The position numbers and the translations under genes are program-made. From Nereocystis luetkeana (lineage: Eukaryota; Sar; Phaeophyceae; Laminariales; Laminariaceae), in assembly GCA_031213475.1 (NCBI GenBank), contig JARUPZ010000037.1, positions 1,054,001-1,118,000 on the forward strand: 64,000 bases of DNA, read 5' to 3'. The notes under the pieces were generated by a model, which was not told the DNA's origin, did no database searches, and saw nothing but the letters and a program-made list of their open reading frames with translations. How positions within the stretch are numbered: position 1 is the first letter of the stretch; every line of letters starts with the position of its first letter. Below are positions 21,480 to 33,500 of the stretch, piece by piece.

Positions 21480-22966
21480 TCTTTGTCTGTCCGCGACGTG
21501 CAGGATCTCCATCAGCTTCAACGCGATGGGGATTACCTACGAGAAACGGCGTTGGACGTGAGCACCCCAGGTCATTACAGTCGTTCGTGGAGGATGCAAC
21601 GGAAGTGATCAAAACCCGCGGAAACACTGCCTATCTGTCCCACGCGTGCTCTGCGCTCTTGGCATGCGCGAGCAGGACCGCCGAGGTCGGTAGCTCCCGG
21701 CCTGCCGCTGGTGTACAAACATCTCCGTCTGCCTCCTGTGGTGCGGCGTTGATCCCGTCTGAGACTTTGGAGACGGTCTTGTGTTGCGCCGGACAAGATC
21801 CGTCAAGAGGACGTAAGAGGGGGAGGCCGTCTTTCGCCCATGAGACAAGCGTCGAGACTGCGCAGAAGCGCGCTTATGCGAGCAACTGCTACGGTGTTTT
21901 GTTATCGAAATGCAACCACAGCGATGGACCAAGGGGTCAAGTTTTCGACGACAATGGAGTGGCCAGCTTCATGGCCCAGATGGCTACACTTGCGCGCATG
22001 GACACTGTGGTATTGGTGAGCTACTAACCTACCTTGTACCACGTATTTTCAGTAATTACGGCAGAATATGTACCAAGTATCGTACTTATTTATGAGTCCT
22101 GCTTCATTCATTTAACGAGCTTCAAGTAGTGGGACCTTAGCGACGAGAGTAGTTTCCGCTTTTTGATATCGAAACCCGCCACGTGCGCCGCGTCCCTGTT
22201 CGCTCATTTTTCAGGAGGTCATGTGTTTTATGCTTGTAGAGTCCTGGAAAAAGACAACGTACGGGAAGGGCCGCGACATTAACGACTGGGCGAAAGTGCC
22301 GGATTCACCTGCTACGACACAGCTACAAGAGTCAGCGCTGCGCAAGTTGCTGTGCAGTGCGATTTTACAGCAGGTAATTCGCTATGTGCATGCTTCAACT
22401 TTTTCAAGCCCATCAATATGTACATGGTTGTGGTACCTCCTGTGCGTTCTGCAATTACATGTTCGACACAGACCAACCGCAAGTGTCGGGCATCGCGCGG
22501 ACACTGAGGAGGTGCGCGTCCACCATCATACCTTCGGCTGCTTTTCCCCCCCATGTATCTACTGTCGTCTCGGAGGCAACGTGTGTGCACGCCCATGTTG
22601 ATCAACTGACAACGTGGGTTTGGCAATTAAACTCACTCGGGATGCCGATGCATTTCATACACTGCCGGACTGCAGGTTCTAGTTTTCCGCGATGACGCAA
22701 GGCTATGGAACTTGGACGCCGAGCTCCTGGCGGATGTCTCGCACTATCATTTCACTTTTGCCGACGCTTACTTGGCACATTTACTGAGCAGCCTAAGCAA
22801 CGACGCTACGGGGAGACTGGATGACGGCTGCCACGTGTCCACAAACATTGCGCCGCTTGCGCCAGAGAGCCTGCAGGCCACGGTCAGGCTAGGCGCTTTG
22901 TCGTCCAGAAGCGAGCGACTGGGAGAATTGTGTCAAGCAGCGCTTGCGCAGAGGTACAATGTTTAA
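21480..22966 (+). CDS. Unknown multi-exon gene, last three exons
   Basis: Three exons join in frame with canonical splice sites: about 21480-22015 (donor GTGAGC), 22215-22373 (acceptor TTTTTCAG, donor GTAATT) and 22676-22966 (acceptor CTGCAG), ending in TAA. All junctions are phase 0. The product is mainly helical, with a basic GRKRGRPSF patch (AT-hook-like) in the first exon, MDTVVLEVMCFMLVESWKK across the first junction and SHYHFTFADAYLAHLLSSL in the last exon. I do not recognise the family; helical-repeat proteins are possible. The start is not resolved, and exons at 18814-18905 and 19757-20033 may belong to it. It converges on the kinase gene ending at 23837. Confidence 0.55.
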
Positions 22967-23836
22967 AGAGCTCGCGAGCGACTTCCCTTCAGCGCTTTTA
23001 GTTTGGTCGTATTTTTGAAAGTTGACCGGACCTACGTATAGGCTGTAAATGCATAATTCGATATGGCAAATTAACGGTATCGCCCCTCGCCGCCTTCCTG
23101 GCGAGCATGTGGATATTCATGGAAATGAACACGAGGATAACACTGCCAGTCTGACTGATAGAGCACCTCTCATTGACTATAAAACTCAGCGCTACAATAG
23201 CTATTGGCGCTTTCAATCGGTGCTCGTACAACTCGATTGTCGAGAGTGGAAAAGGTGGTCACCTGCTCGACGCCAATTGCACACATTACGACTTTTCTAT
23301 TAAAACGACGAAGCTGTAAGCCGAATCCGCTCAATAGGGATAACGTTTCGAACCTTCCAGCAAACCCGGCGTTGGTATTCGTAGCCAATTGTAGAAATGC
23401 CCGTGTTCACAGAGAGCAGAACAATATTGACATCTCCGATGACGCGTGACGGCAGGCCGCCAGAAAAGGCAACTCGCACGATGGTGTCATTTCAAATAGC
23501 GCGCGACCTCCTACCCCGCCACGGGGGGCTCCCGGACAGCACCCAAAGGTCGGCGGAAGCATGCTGCACGTTCCACAGATGTTTCTGGGATTGTGACAAG
23601 CGCCTTCGAAACAGCTTCGAACCTGTCGTAATTTGGGGCAACGGGAGCAAGTATTTCGTGGTGAACGGGTCTCCCTCATGTATAGGGATATCAATACATT
23701 ACAAACGCTCGCTGGACGATAGTACTTTGTAGGCTTGAATAGCAGAACCGTGAAAGGGTGATGGTGTACAGACAGTGCTCGAGTGTCACATTCTCAATAG
23801 TGTGCGCACGCACACTTTCACTCTTGATACTCTGAC
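22967..23836. other. Convergent intergenic region
   Basis: It lies between the stops of the unknown plus-strand gene and the minus-strand kinase. Only short overlapping ORFs are present, and I see no repeat family. It should contain both 3' UTRs. Confidence 0.5.
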
Positions 23837-24350
23837 TCACTTGTAGTCTTGAGGCATTGGTGCCCAAATCATGGAATTTTGTCGACGCGACCATGCTGCA
23901 TTTGGAGTAGGTGCTACGGTTCCCTGCGCCAGCTCCACAGGCTTCTCACGATGTAGGGAAAACACATCGACGGCCCCCTCGACGAGAAACTCGTGCTTCG
24001 CAGCCTGCTCCACGCTAAGACGTATCTTAGGGTCCGGCTCCATCAGTGAGCGCACGAGCGATCGTGGCGGCTCCGAGACTGCAGCCGGAAGGACCGCAAG
24101 ATCGCTGGCGTTATCAGATGCAAATCGCACCACACGAGCCAAGATGATCTCGTCTGTTTCAGCGAAAATAGGTGGGCGGCCGGCGAGGCACAAGAACGTG
24201 ACGCACCCTAACGCCCACGAATCCGCCCCGAGCCCGGGCACACCGCCTCGTGCAACCTCTGGGGGCATGTATGCTGCTGTTCCCTCCGCCCGCACGTCCC
24301 CTTCCTCCTCGCCATCACTACCTTCGGCTTGCCCCCCAGCGTCGCTGCCG

Positions 24351-24381
<31 letters not shown>

Positions 24382-27336
24382 CACCCTTCCCGCTCGCTTT
24401 ACCCCCGATTGGAATTGTATACACTGGGTTCGGGGGCAGCCCCGCTGCAACTCTCCAGTCTCCATCCCTCAGCGTGCGCAAAGCATCCCGGCTGCGGTTG
24501 AGGACATTCTTTGCATCTGCCGAGACTGGTCGACAAGCACCAAAATCAGTGACTTTGATGTGACCACCCTCGGTGATGATAATGTTTTCCGGCTTGAGGT
24601 CTCCGAACACAAAGCCGCTGTCATGGATGCTGCATAAAGCCGCCACGACCTCTCCAACGACAAACCTGCAAGGCGGTTTCGTGTACGTAGAAGGTGGGAA
24701 AAGGCGATAAACTTAGGCGCACTTGAGGAACACTGCTTGTTCGCCGTGACAAAAAACGGAGCAGAGAAGAAAACGGGTGCAACTCCGGTATTTACAGCGC
24801 AATGCGCGTCAGGCGTTCAGCTGTCGACGATAACTATCCAGGTAGTATGCCCCCCCTGGCAATAAGGAACTCCACATCCGGTGTACAGGTTCGGTGCGTT
24901 TCGTTAGGATCCTTGAAGCTCTGGCGGGATGGCTCCTGGTCCTTATTGGCAGTAGGCGAAGCGGTATTGAGCGATCGTGATAGGATTGACACTACGTTTG
25001 CATCAAATATTGGCTTGTCGTTTGCGCCGTTTACAAGCAAAAACCGCCAGATACTCGCTTGCAAATAATTCATATCAGTTGTACACTCGCATGTGGCACT
25101 GACCTAGTCGAGGCCTCAGAAAGGGAACCATGCCGCTTGATGTGGCCGTGAAGATCCCCTCTTGAGGCATATTCCAACACCAGGTAAGCGCCGTCTCTCC
25201 AACGAAATGCTGATATCAGCCGAGCAATGCCTGGGTGACTAAAGACACGGAGACATGCAATCTCGTTCGTCACACTCTTCTCGTAGTTCAACTCCTGCGG
25301 AAAGGATCAAGGCAAACAACGATAGGGACGCTTACAAATGGCCACTTGATTACTTGTGATGTTTTTCGTTGATTCGTCTTGAAAAGTCATCGGCACCCAC
25401 CGAGGCACACTACTCAGAGGCTTCTCGAGTAGCACCAACCATTCGGTTTGCTCACTATTGGAAAACCGTCAAGATACCTCAAGACCTTATGTCCAGCGCA
25501 GAACACACGCGGTGCCGCTCGGGCGTGCGGCCTGATGCTGTTGTCGTCACAATTTTGTCAGCCCCTCTGCCGCCTACCTCGCTCTTAGGGGGCAACCGAG
25601 CTGAGAGTGACTATTAATAGCGGCCGAACTAAAAACAAGCGAACCAACTAAGCCCTCGGCTTACCTGAATTTTAGCAGTACTAATAACCTTCACCGCAAA
25701 CTCTGGCCACTGGCTTTGGGCTTTTCCCTTGGTGATGTGTCGGGCATATTTCACCACACTGAAGCTTCCCTTGCCAAGATCATGTCCGAAGACCAGATCG
25801 TGAAACCTGGGCAAGTAGTGTCCAACGCAAAAGCGCTTGTCGAAAGAAACACGTCACAGCCACGTTCTAGGCAAGAATTGGCGAATTGTTCTACCTTTTT
25901 CTTAGAAGCAGAGCCGACGCCTCGAGAACGGTGCATGCACTGTCTCGGAATATATCAACTTCATCACCACCAAAACCCTGTCACCCCCCCGCCACTACCG
26001 TGTGCCTGGTAGGTTCCAAATGCGCGCACCTCAAATCTGGGAGCAGTGTAGGAGTTGGTTCCAACTGCAATTCTTGCCACGAAAGACCGGGTGGCCCGTC
26101 CGGTTCCTTAGGCTTAATCTTCAAAATAAATTCTCGCACTTGCCGAAGCCCCGGACCCTCCTCTCCGTCCACATCACGTGGTGACGCAGCATGTCTATCA
26201 ACGGAGCCCCCATCACCTGTAGCGTACTCGCTTGTTGACAATGGGGGGACGCTCTTGGTCTGGGCATTCGCGCCGTCTTCGCGCTCACGGCTTTGCGACA
26301 CTCCGAGATTGGGCGGGGGGTCAGGCGAGACCGATGCCATAGCTCCACTCGCACGCGGCGGTAAAGACCTGGGGCCTGTGCCGACCTGAGTATCTTCCGA
26401 CGTCTTCCGATCATCCACATCGTCGTGACGGATACCTTCCCCACTTTCAGGGGCATCCAGCCTGTGGAAAAATTGTACAGCCAAACACAAGGGTATACCA
26501 AGGGCCACGCGTTCACTCTCATGGCTTTGGAAACACACACGATTAAGACGTTAGAGCGCGATGCAGCGCTCCTGGGGATAGTGCCAGTCAGTCATTTATA
26601 GTTATATATCTAGTAGAGAACCGAAATTGGCCCCTGCACTACGAGCCGAGCTCTCACCGAATTCTCTTGAGTGATTGTACCGGCGGTGTCATACGCTGTG
26701 CGCTATTCGCTCTAGACTGCAGGGCTCCCGCCGCTTTTGGTCGAGTCGGTACGTTCGGTGCCCGGAAGGCCCACGGAGCAACCCCCGTCACCGCTGCAGG
26801 GGGGTTTTTAGCCGTTTCGCGAGCGTCCACGTGCCCGGGACGAGTGCCGGTTAAAGGGCGCCAGCTTCCCATCGCAACCTTTAGCGAGGTAGGAGGACAA
26901 CGTCCAGTGCCTTCGGCTTCTGGTTGAGGCGGAACCTGAGACGTACGAAAGGCGAGCCCAAAACCCATGCTGAGATTTGACGGTGGCGTTCTCAGCGCGT
27001 TGCAATCCCTGTTTCGATCGAGTCCAACTGCAAATACTCTATATCGGTCATTGAGGACCCGCTAACTACTACAGTAGTTCCATGTTGCCCTTGGCAGTGC
27101 ATGTGACCGTTGGTGCAGACGTCGCTCACAAGCAAAGTGAGCATGGAGCATGGCCCCAGAATCTCCATTATCTTGTACCAACGGTATTTCCTTACCTCGC
27201 TCTTCGTTGTTGCCTTTTCTGGGCGAGTCTCGGCAGTGGATGTGGAAGGTGAGATATCGCCCCATGCAGATTCGCATGCGGCAGCAAAAGCGGCGGCATC
27301 TTTTCTTTCCAGGGACTCCAAAACGTGAGCTGTCAT
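23837..27336 (-). CDS. PDK1-like Ser/Thr protein kinase, non-RD type
   Basis: Exons on the minus strand are 27336-27196 (ATG start), one ending at 26658 (5' limit unresolved, near 27000), 26461-25999, 25835-25665, 25294-25104 and 24665-23837 (stop). The last four join in frame. The N-terminal part is a long Pro/Ser/Asp-rich region without recognised domain. The kinase domain follows: glycine loop GKGSFSVV, lysine in FAVKVIS, helix-C glutamate in NEIACLRV, catalytic loop GFVFGDLKPEN, then DFGACRP and EGTAAYMPPEV. HRD is replaced by F-G-D; the Asp and Asn are kept, so activity is likely, but as a non-RD kinase. About 90 residues separate DFG from PPE, including a (DS)n acidic tract encoded by a GCTGTC microsatellite. 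Resemblance to PDK1/AGC kinases is inferred from the catalytic loop. Confidence 0.8.
24341..24381. repeat. GCTGTC hexanucleotide microsatellite in the kinase activation loop
   Basis: About six GCTGTC units. On the coding (minus) strand they encode alternating Asp-Ser between DFG and the PPE motif of the kinase. Length variation would alter the activation segment without a frameshift. Confidence 0.9.
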
Positions 27337-27519
27337 CTATATAATCAGGACGAAGAACGGTCGGGGAAAAAGAGGGTGTTTCGCGCCAAACGCCAACAAT
27401 GACTTCCACCACGCGGCATACAAACCACATTGTGTTTGGTGCACTAAAACATCTCAACGTTGAGCAATGGCATTTTTTTACCGACTATGGCAATGGATAC
27501 ATTCGTGAGCGTCCCCACC

Positions 27520-30500
27520 TTAGCATGGCTTGTTTATCAACCACGGGACGGCAACGGGCAGACAAGACAGAGGCAAGCACCCGTTACAGCGTCCGCTTGA
27601 GATTTTACATGCGCGTGAACAGCGCGCACTAGCATTTCGAGCTTTGTTGCTTGCCTTATTAACGGTTGGGTTCCAGGAACGCTCTCCACCCCTCAGAAGT
27701 GCAGACAGCAGCGGCGGGAAGATGGAGTGGCTCCTCCTAGTCAGCATGTCCACAAACTTGTCATTCTTGAACAGGAATAGAGTTCGCTGAACAACTTGGG
27801 TGTGGTCAACACGAAGGCATCCCAAAATCTGGCCGCCAATATGACAGAGTAATTCGGGGTAGGTCAGGAGTGGATCACGCGTCGTGGAACAGTACTACAG
27901 TAGGTACGCGCTTGAGCCCCAAATAGAGCTCTTGGTATAAAAGGGCTGAGAATATTTCTCACACGAATATTGAGCACTACACTACAGGACTGGGCTATTC
28001 TGGAACAGAGCCTGTCGATAATAGTCTCCCTTGGCACAGGTCAAAGGCTCGACACGTGACAACATGAAGTTCACGAACCTTGGGCATTATGACGTTCAGC
28101 GCAGCGCCAGACGCCTCTGGTGGGACAAACTCGACTAACGTTTCCAGCTCATGCAGAAGAAGAATTTCCTGCGGTAGAATGTCGATTGTTGCGAAAGAGA
28201 GTTTCGGGGCCGGACTCTTGGAAATGCGCAAGCTTAGACGGATCATAGTCTTCCAGCGAAAACCCTATCAAGTACATCGCTGTCTTTCATTTAGCCTTCA
28301 CATTTCGATACCAATGTTTCCTCCAGTGGGTGCCGACATCCCTTGAATCGACCGCTTGTGCCTCACCGGAAGTCCCAACGGTAGGCACTTTAGGAAGTTA
28401 TGACAGGTGGCCACACAAGCGCACGATGAATAAACGAATCGAAGCGTGCATAACACAATCACAAACCGACCAGACCGACCGAGAAAAACAGAATACAGCA
28501 TGGATGCTCGCCTCTTCGGCCTCTACGCCTCTACCTGCGACGACTACGTACGATCCATTAATCTACGACCGCAGTAGAGTATATAAAGCCGGTAGTGAAA
28601 TTCTACAACACGTGTATACGGCACAACAGCTGTGGATAACATAGCAGAACAGAGTTCATATTTTGACCACTCATATGACAACAGAATAAGCGCAGCATGC
28701 AAGTCAGGGAACAACCCAAACCTTCGGGGTATTGCCGTTGAAGCCTCTCGGCCACGCTGCCACGATAGCCTCAAAAACGGGCAGAACTAGGTCCGGCTGT
28801 AGCTCCAGAAAGGGGACTATACAACCGACGAGCGCCTCGTGGTAAAGATCGAGGAGAGGTTGCTGAACGCTCCACACGGCCATCTCGTTGGGCTGGTGAA
28901 GGGGCAGCAGGACTGTTGTAAGGAGAGACCGGTGCACCTGAGGATTGATACGAAGGCGTCGATTGTCGCAATAAAATACATGGTACCTGGTATAAATTAT
29001 ATCGTAGCCATCACGGGAAAAACCGCAGGTAACCCGAACTCAACATTCGAATCGTGATCATCCATGAAAGCAGCGGCCACTCTTAAGGCAACACCTGTCG
29101 TTGTCGATTGGCTCCCTCGGTCTTGCCTTATTTTGTAATGAGGCGCGCAAGCAGGCGCGCAAGCGAAGCGAGCCTTTTTTTCGTTGGTTTTTAACCAAGG
29201 AAAAAAAGCCTCTTCATAGCGGCTCGGATACGAGGGTAGGGTGCCGTATTTTGAGTTTTTTGTATGTGTGTGCGTGAGTTGGTGTGAGTGATTCAACCTT
29301 TTTTGGTCCACCTTTCACTACCGCGCTCGACGCACACGTCACCAAATCCAGTCCCCGCGGGCTCTGTGCACGCACACACACGCAAGACACTTTCTCGTCC
29401 TGGTGGGGTGGAAAGTCGTTCACAGTTGGTCGAGCTAGGTGCGGCAACGTGTGTAGGCCAATGTCTGTGCTGGGCCGTGTTCAAAATACAAAATCATAAC
29501 GTTTTTTTTGTGCCTGCCAACAGCAGGCAGGACTGTGCCTGTCCACACCATGCACACTGCTGTACCTGCCCACAGCAGGCAGACTATGCCTGTCCACAGC
29601 AGGCAAACTATGCCTGTCCACAGCAGGCGGACTGTGCCTATCCACAGCAAGCAGAGTGAGCCTGTCCGCAGCACTCTACAGCAGGCAGACTGGGCCTGTC
29701 CACAGCAGGCAGAGAGACGGCTGGCTTTGTTTTTTTAGCTCTTTCTTCTACCTACGTAATAACTAACGAAACCCAACTACGAGTAGTCATACGCAGACTT
29801 AGCCTGTCTGTCCACAGCAACGTTCGGGCCATGTGCTGCAGGTGATATTGACAGGCCCCCCCTCCTACTGATGAGGGGACGGAGAAGCAGGAGAAGATCT
29901 GCTGTAGATTTTGTACAGCAGTCAGTAGTAGTGGTGGCACCTGCTACGAGAACCTTTGTCATTGTTGGTTGGATACATGTATGTCATGACAGGTTGTAGA
30001 TTCTTTGTCTTCCAATTATGTGTGTGGGATCAGGAACCACACACACAACATCAGGTACGGTGTACAAAGGGCTCAAGGGTTTCACCGACACAAGCCGAGC
30101 GTACTGCGACGCTGACCCTGGACTCGTGGGTCCTACTGCTACTGCTGCTGCTGTTTTGCTGCTGGAGAAGCTCTGCTGTAGATGTTGTACAGCAGTAGTA
30201 GTTGTGGTACCTGCTACGAGAAGCTCTTGTTGGACATGCCATGTTCGTGTTGTAGATTTTTTGTCTCGAAAATATCATGCCGACTTTCGAGGTGGGAAGC
30301 AGGAAACATAAAAAACGAGTACAGGGTGCGTACTACGTCTGTGTATGTACGCGTACAAAGGGTGCAAGGGTTAGACCGACAAGCCGAGCTTACGGCGACG
30401 CTGACCCTGCTCGTGTGTCCTACTGCTACTGCTGCTGCTGCTGCTGCTGCTGTTATGCTGCGGGAGGCGCACTGCTGCAGTAGATGTCGTACATGAGTCC

Positions 30501-33500
30501 AAGTGCACCTGATACGAGAAAGAAGCTCTTTCTGTTGGACAAAACATGTGAGATGCAGATTTTTCGTCCTCAAATTGTTGTTGTGCTGAATTTCAACCAG
30601 CAAAACACGCACGACAAAACATGTCAGATGTTGTGTGTTCTCGACTCTTTCTAAACCCGTCGACATCCAGCACCACTGACCAGTGTCCTTGCCGATTCCT
30701 CGAGAGATACAAGTTATGTGGTCAGATTTTTCGTCTTCAAATTACTATGCCGGATTTCGAGGTGGAAACCAGGATACACACGACCAAATCCAGTATTTGT
30801 TGCAGGTTGCAGGTGTGTGTGCGTACGAGTACTGCTACTGTGTGTTTTCATACCAGGTATATCAAGAGCAGGAGAGGCCAAGAACACATGCGATATTTAT
30901 TGAGATGCACCCACGACGGCGTACAAGTAGTAGTACGTACGTATTAATAGTAGATGTTCGTTCGTGTTCGTTCGTTCAGCACAATACAAAATAATCCGTA
31001 TTCGCCCAGCATGATGCATCGCAGATATAACTACTGCAGGTATTACCGAAGTCGCGCCTCATTACCACCAATTACTATTAATAGTAAATGGTGGGGGTGC
31101 GTATTCAAGCGAGTATACGCAGGGAAGGAGAATTGGTTAGATGAAGTTAGTGGTATTCCATGAATTATGTCAGCTTTTTAATTTTGAATGAATAACGCCC
31201 TGCACATTCTTCATCACTTTAACTTTCCAGCCTAATAGCTCGTAGGAGGTTTTACCCTCGGCGATCTTCTGGACAAGCCATGGTCCCAGGTGTCGTCCCT
31301 TTTCCCCCCCGGTACGTGCCTTTATTTTTTGTAGCGCGTAGGGTTCAGCCTTCCCACTGCTCGTCGATTTTCATCGAATGTAGCAAACTCACGCTCTCGC
31401 GCTTTCCGCTAATCAATTTCTTCATGCAAGAAAAAGTCCCTGCGAGATGTGCACTCGGTGAGACTTGAACCCACAAAATTGATCTTGATAGGCACGCGGA
31501 CCACCTACCAAGCCACCGGGGACGCCGGCGCTTCCACATTGTCATATAGCGTACATTTATAATTTACTACCTGTTTTTTTTTATATATTATTTGCCTTCT
31601 TATACAAGGCGCTTCGCTCCGCGGGCGGCCTACGCCGCCCGCTACGCTCGCTCAGGAAGGAAAAAAGTACATCAAATTATGCGAAGCGAACAGAGGTCCA
31701 CGATTGAATTTAGTTTTTTTAAGGATCGTAATTGCAAACCGGCGACTTGATAATGCCAAGAGTCCCGCCGCCATGCTTCAGGAAAAAACAGCTCCGACGT
31801 CAGCTCGGACGCCACATTATACGATTCGCGTCGCGGATGTCGTACGTACGTACATACCTCAGGTAGGGTACTACTGCTGTACTTATTTTCTTATTTTGAT
31901 ATGCTCTACCAGGGTATGTCTGTACTCGTATGTACGAAGAAAACGAAAGCACAGCACGGCACAGCAGCAAAAACAATGAAAATGAAACCGAAAATTCGGA
32001 AACAAAAAACATCCCTATCCCCTCTCGTGCAATACTTTTCTGCCTGATTGGAACACCTTTTTAGGCTGGGTCTTATGCAAAAAAAAATCAGTGATTGAAA
32101 AAGGCAGGAAGTCGGATTTTCCTACGGCAAAAAGCCAAACCAGGTCGGTGCGCCATGTGCCGTCTTATCGTGATTTTGGTTTTATTTCATGGGAGAACTA
32201 AAAAAACAGAACACAACCGACATTTTGAACTCCACGTGGACCACGACACGAACGAGAGTCGCTCACGCCGGGTTGGGCGATCAACCTTCACCACGAGCTC
32301 CTCGAAGGAAGCAGCGGAATGTGGAACCCCCTGGGGAGCTGCGTAAGGGGTTTGCTAGTCGCTGGACCAGCAAGGAGCTCTCGCCTTCGCGGAGCATGAG
32401 CTGCTTGCGGCGGTCTTAGTCAGAAAAATACCGTTTGATTGTTTTGATACTGCTGCTGTAGTCTCGTCCTATTCGTTTCCAAAGTTGTTTTGCCTAGAGC
32501 AGCTGCAGTTGGGCGGCCGCAAGGGACACGATGGTGGCCAAGGTACTGATGCCCTCCTTCTCCGTGGTGGCCGATGCACAAGTGTTGGAGCCTAGCTGTA
32601 TACAAGCGTAACCAAGCATGTAGCGTCGTGACCCGTCATGAACCCAGTCTATAACCTAAACAAAATTGTATAATGCCACCGAGGTCTTCTGCAAAGCTAA
32701 ATTCATCACTTTCAGAGTTGATCAGAAAAGGCTGCCAAAAAAAAACATTTCGTGGAATTTCAGGAGTGATAAAATCTCGGAGGAACATTTTTTCCACCAA
32801 ACAGGCCCCATAAGACGTGATTTTGATAAAATCTGCTCAGATATGGGACCAGATACCCCGAAGCCTCCGTAAACAGTCATATAATCACCTCAAAAAAAAA
32901 TGCACAAGATCCGGCCTTACACCCGGTCGAAAATAAGAAAAGAAAATCGCACAGTAGAGCTTCTCTCTCAGCCTCGTACGCCGCCCGCCCCTCTCGCGAC
33001 CACCTCGCCACCAATTCGGTCCGGGTAAAGCTTTTATCGCTCTCTGCCACAATCAGCCCCGTCGCCCGCCTCGCGTGAAGTCCGGTGATCACCGTGACCT
33101 CCGTTCGCTAGCTCGATAACGTTGGTTTTCAAACTGCACACCTCCTTCTTTCAACTTCAGCTTGGTCGCAAAAATAAGCACCGCTTGAACATTATCTTGC
33201 CATCCCGAACGACCTTGATAACTCGTACATCCTCTTATCAAAAATCATAAACGGAAGCCAGACAAAGCCCGTTCATGCATCCCTCGTGTCTCGAGGCACA
33301 CGCGACGCCTAGGCACGAAAGCGGCGACCGCGCTCCTTGCAACCCCCCTTCTACCCGCCAGCACCCACTGACACCCACGACGGTGCCGGGCTCTCCCGCG
33401 GTGCCGTACTCGGAGTACACGCACGCACATAAAACGAAAGAAGAAAAAAGGAAGAAAGGACCGAGAGTGCCAGGAGAAATGGAGAAAACAAAGAACTGCT

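Noticed and set aside
24208..24563. Plus-strand ORFs over the kinase exon
   Set aside because: They are shadows of the minus-strand kinase exon, whose motifs (DFG, PPEV, FGDLKPEN) are unambiguous.
29515..29730. CRISPR-like regular repeats
   Set aside because: The 24-bp units are contiguous with no unique spacers; it is a minisatellite.
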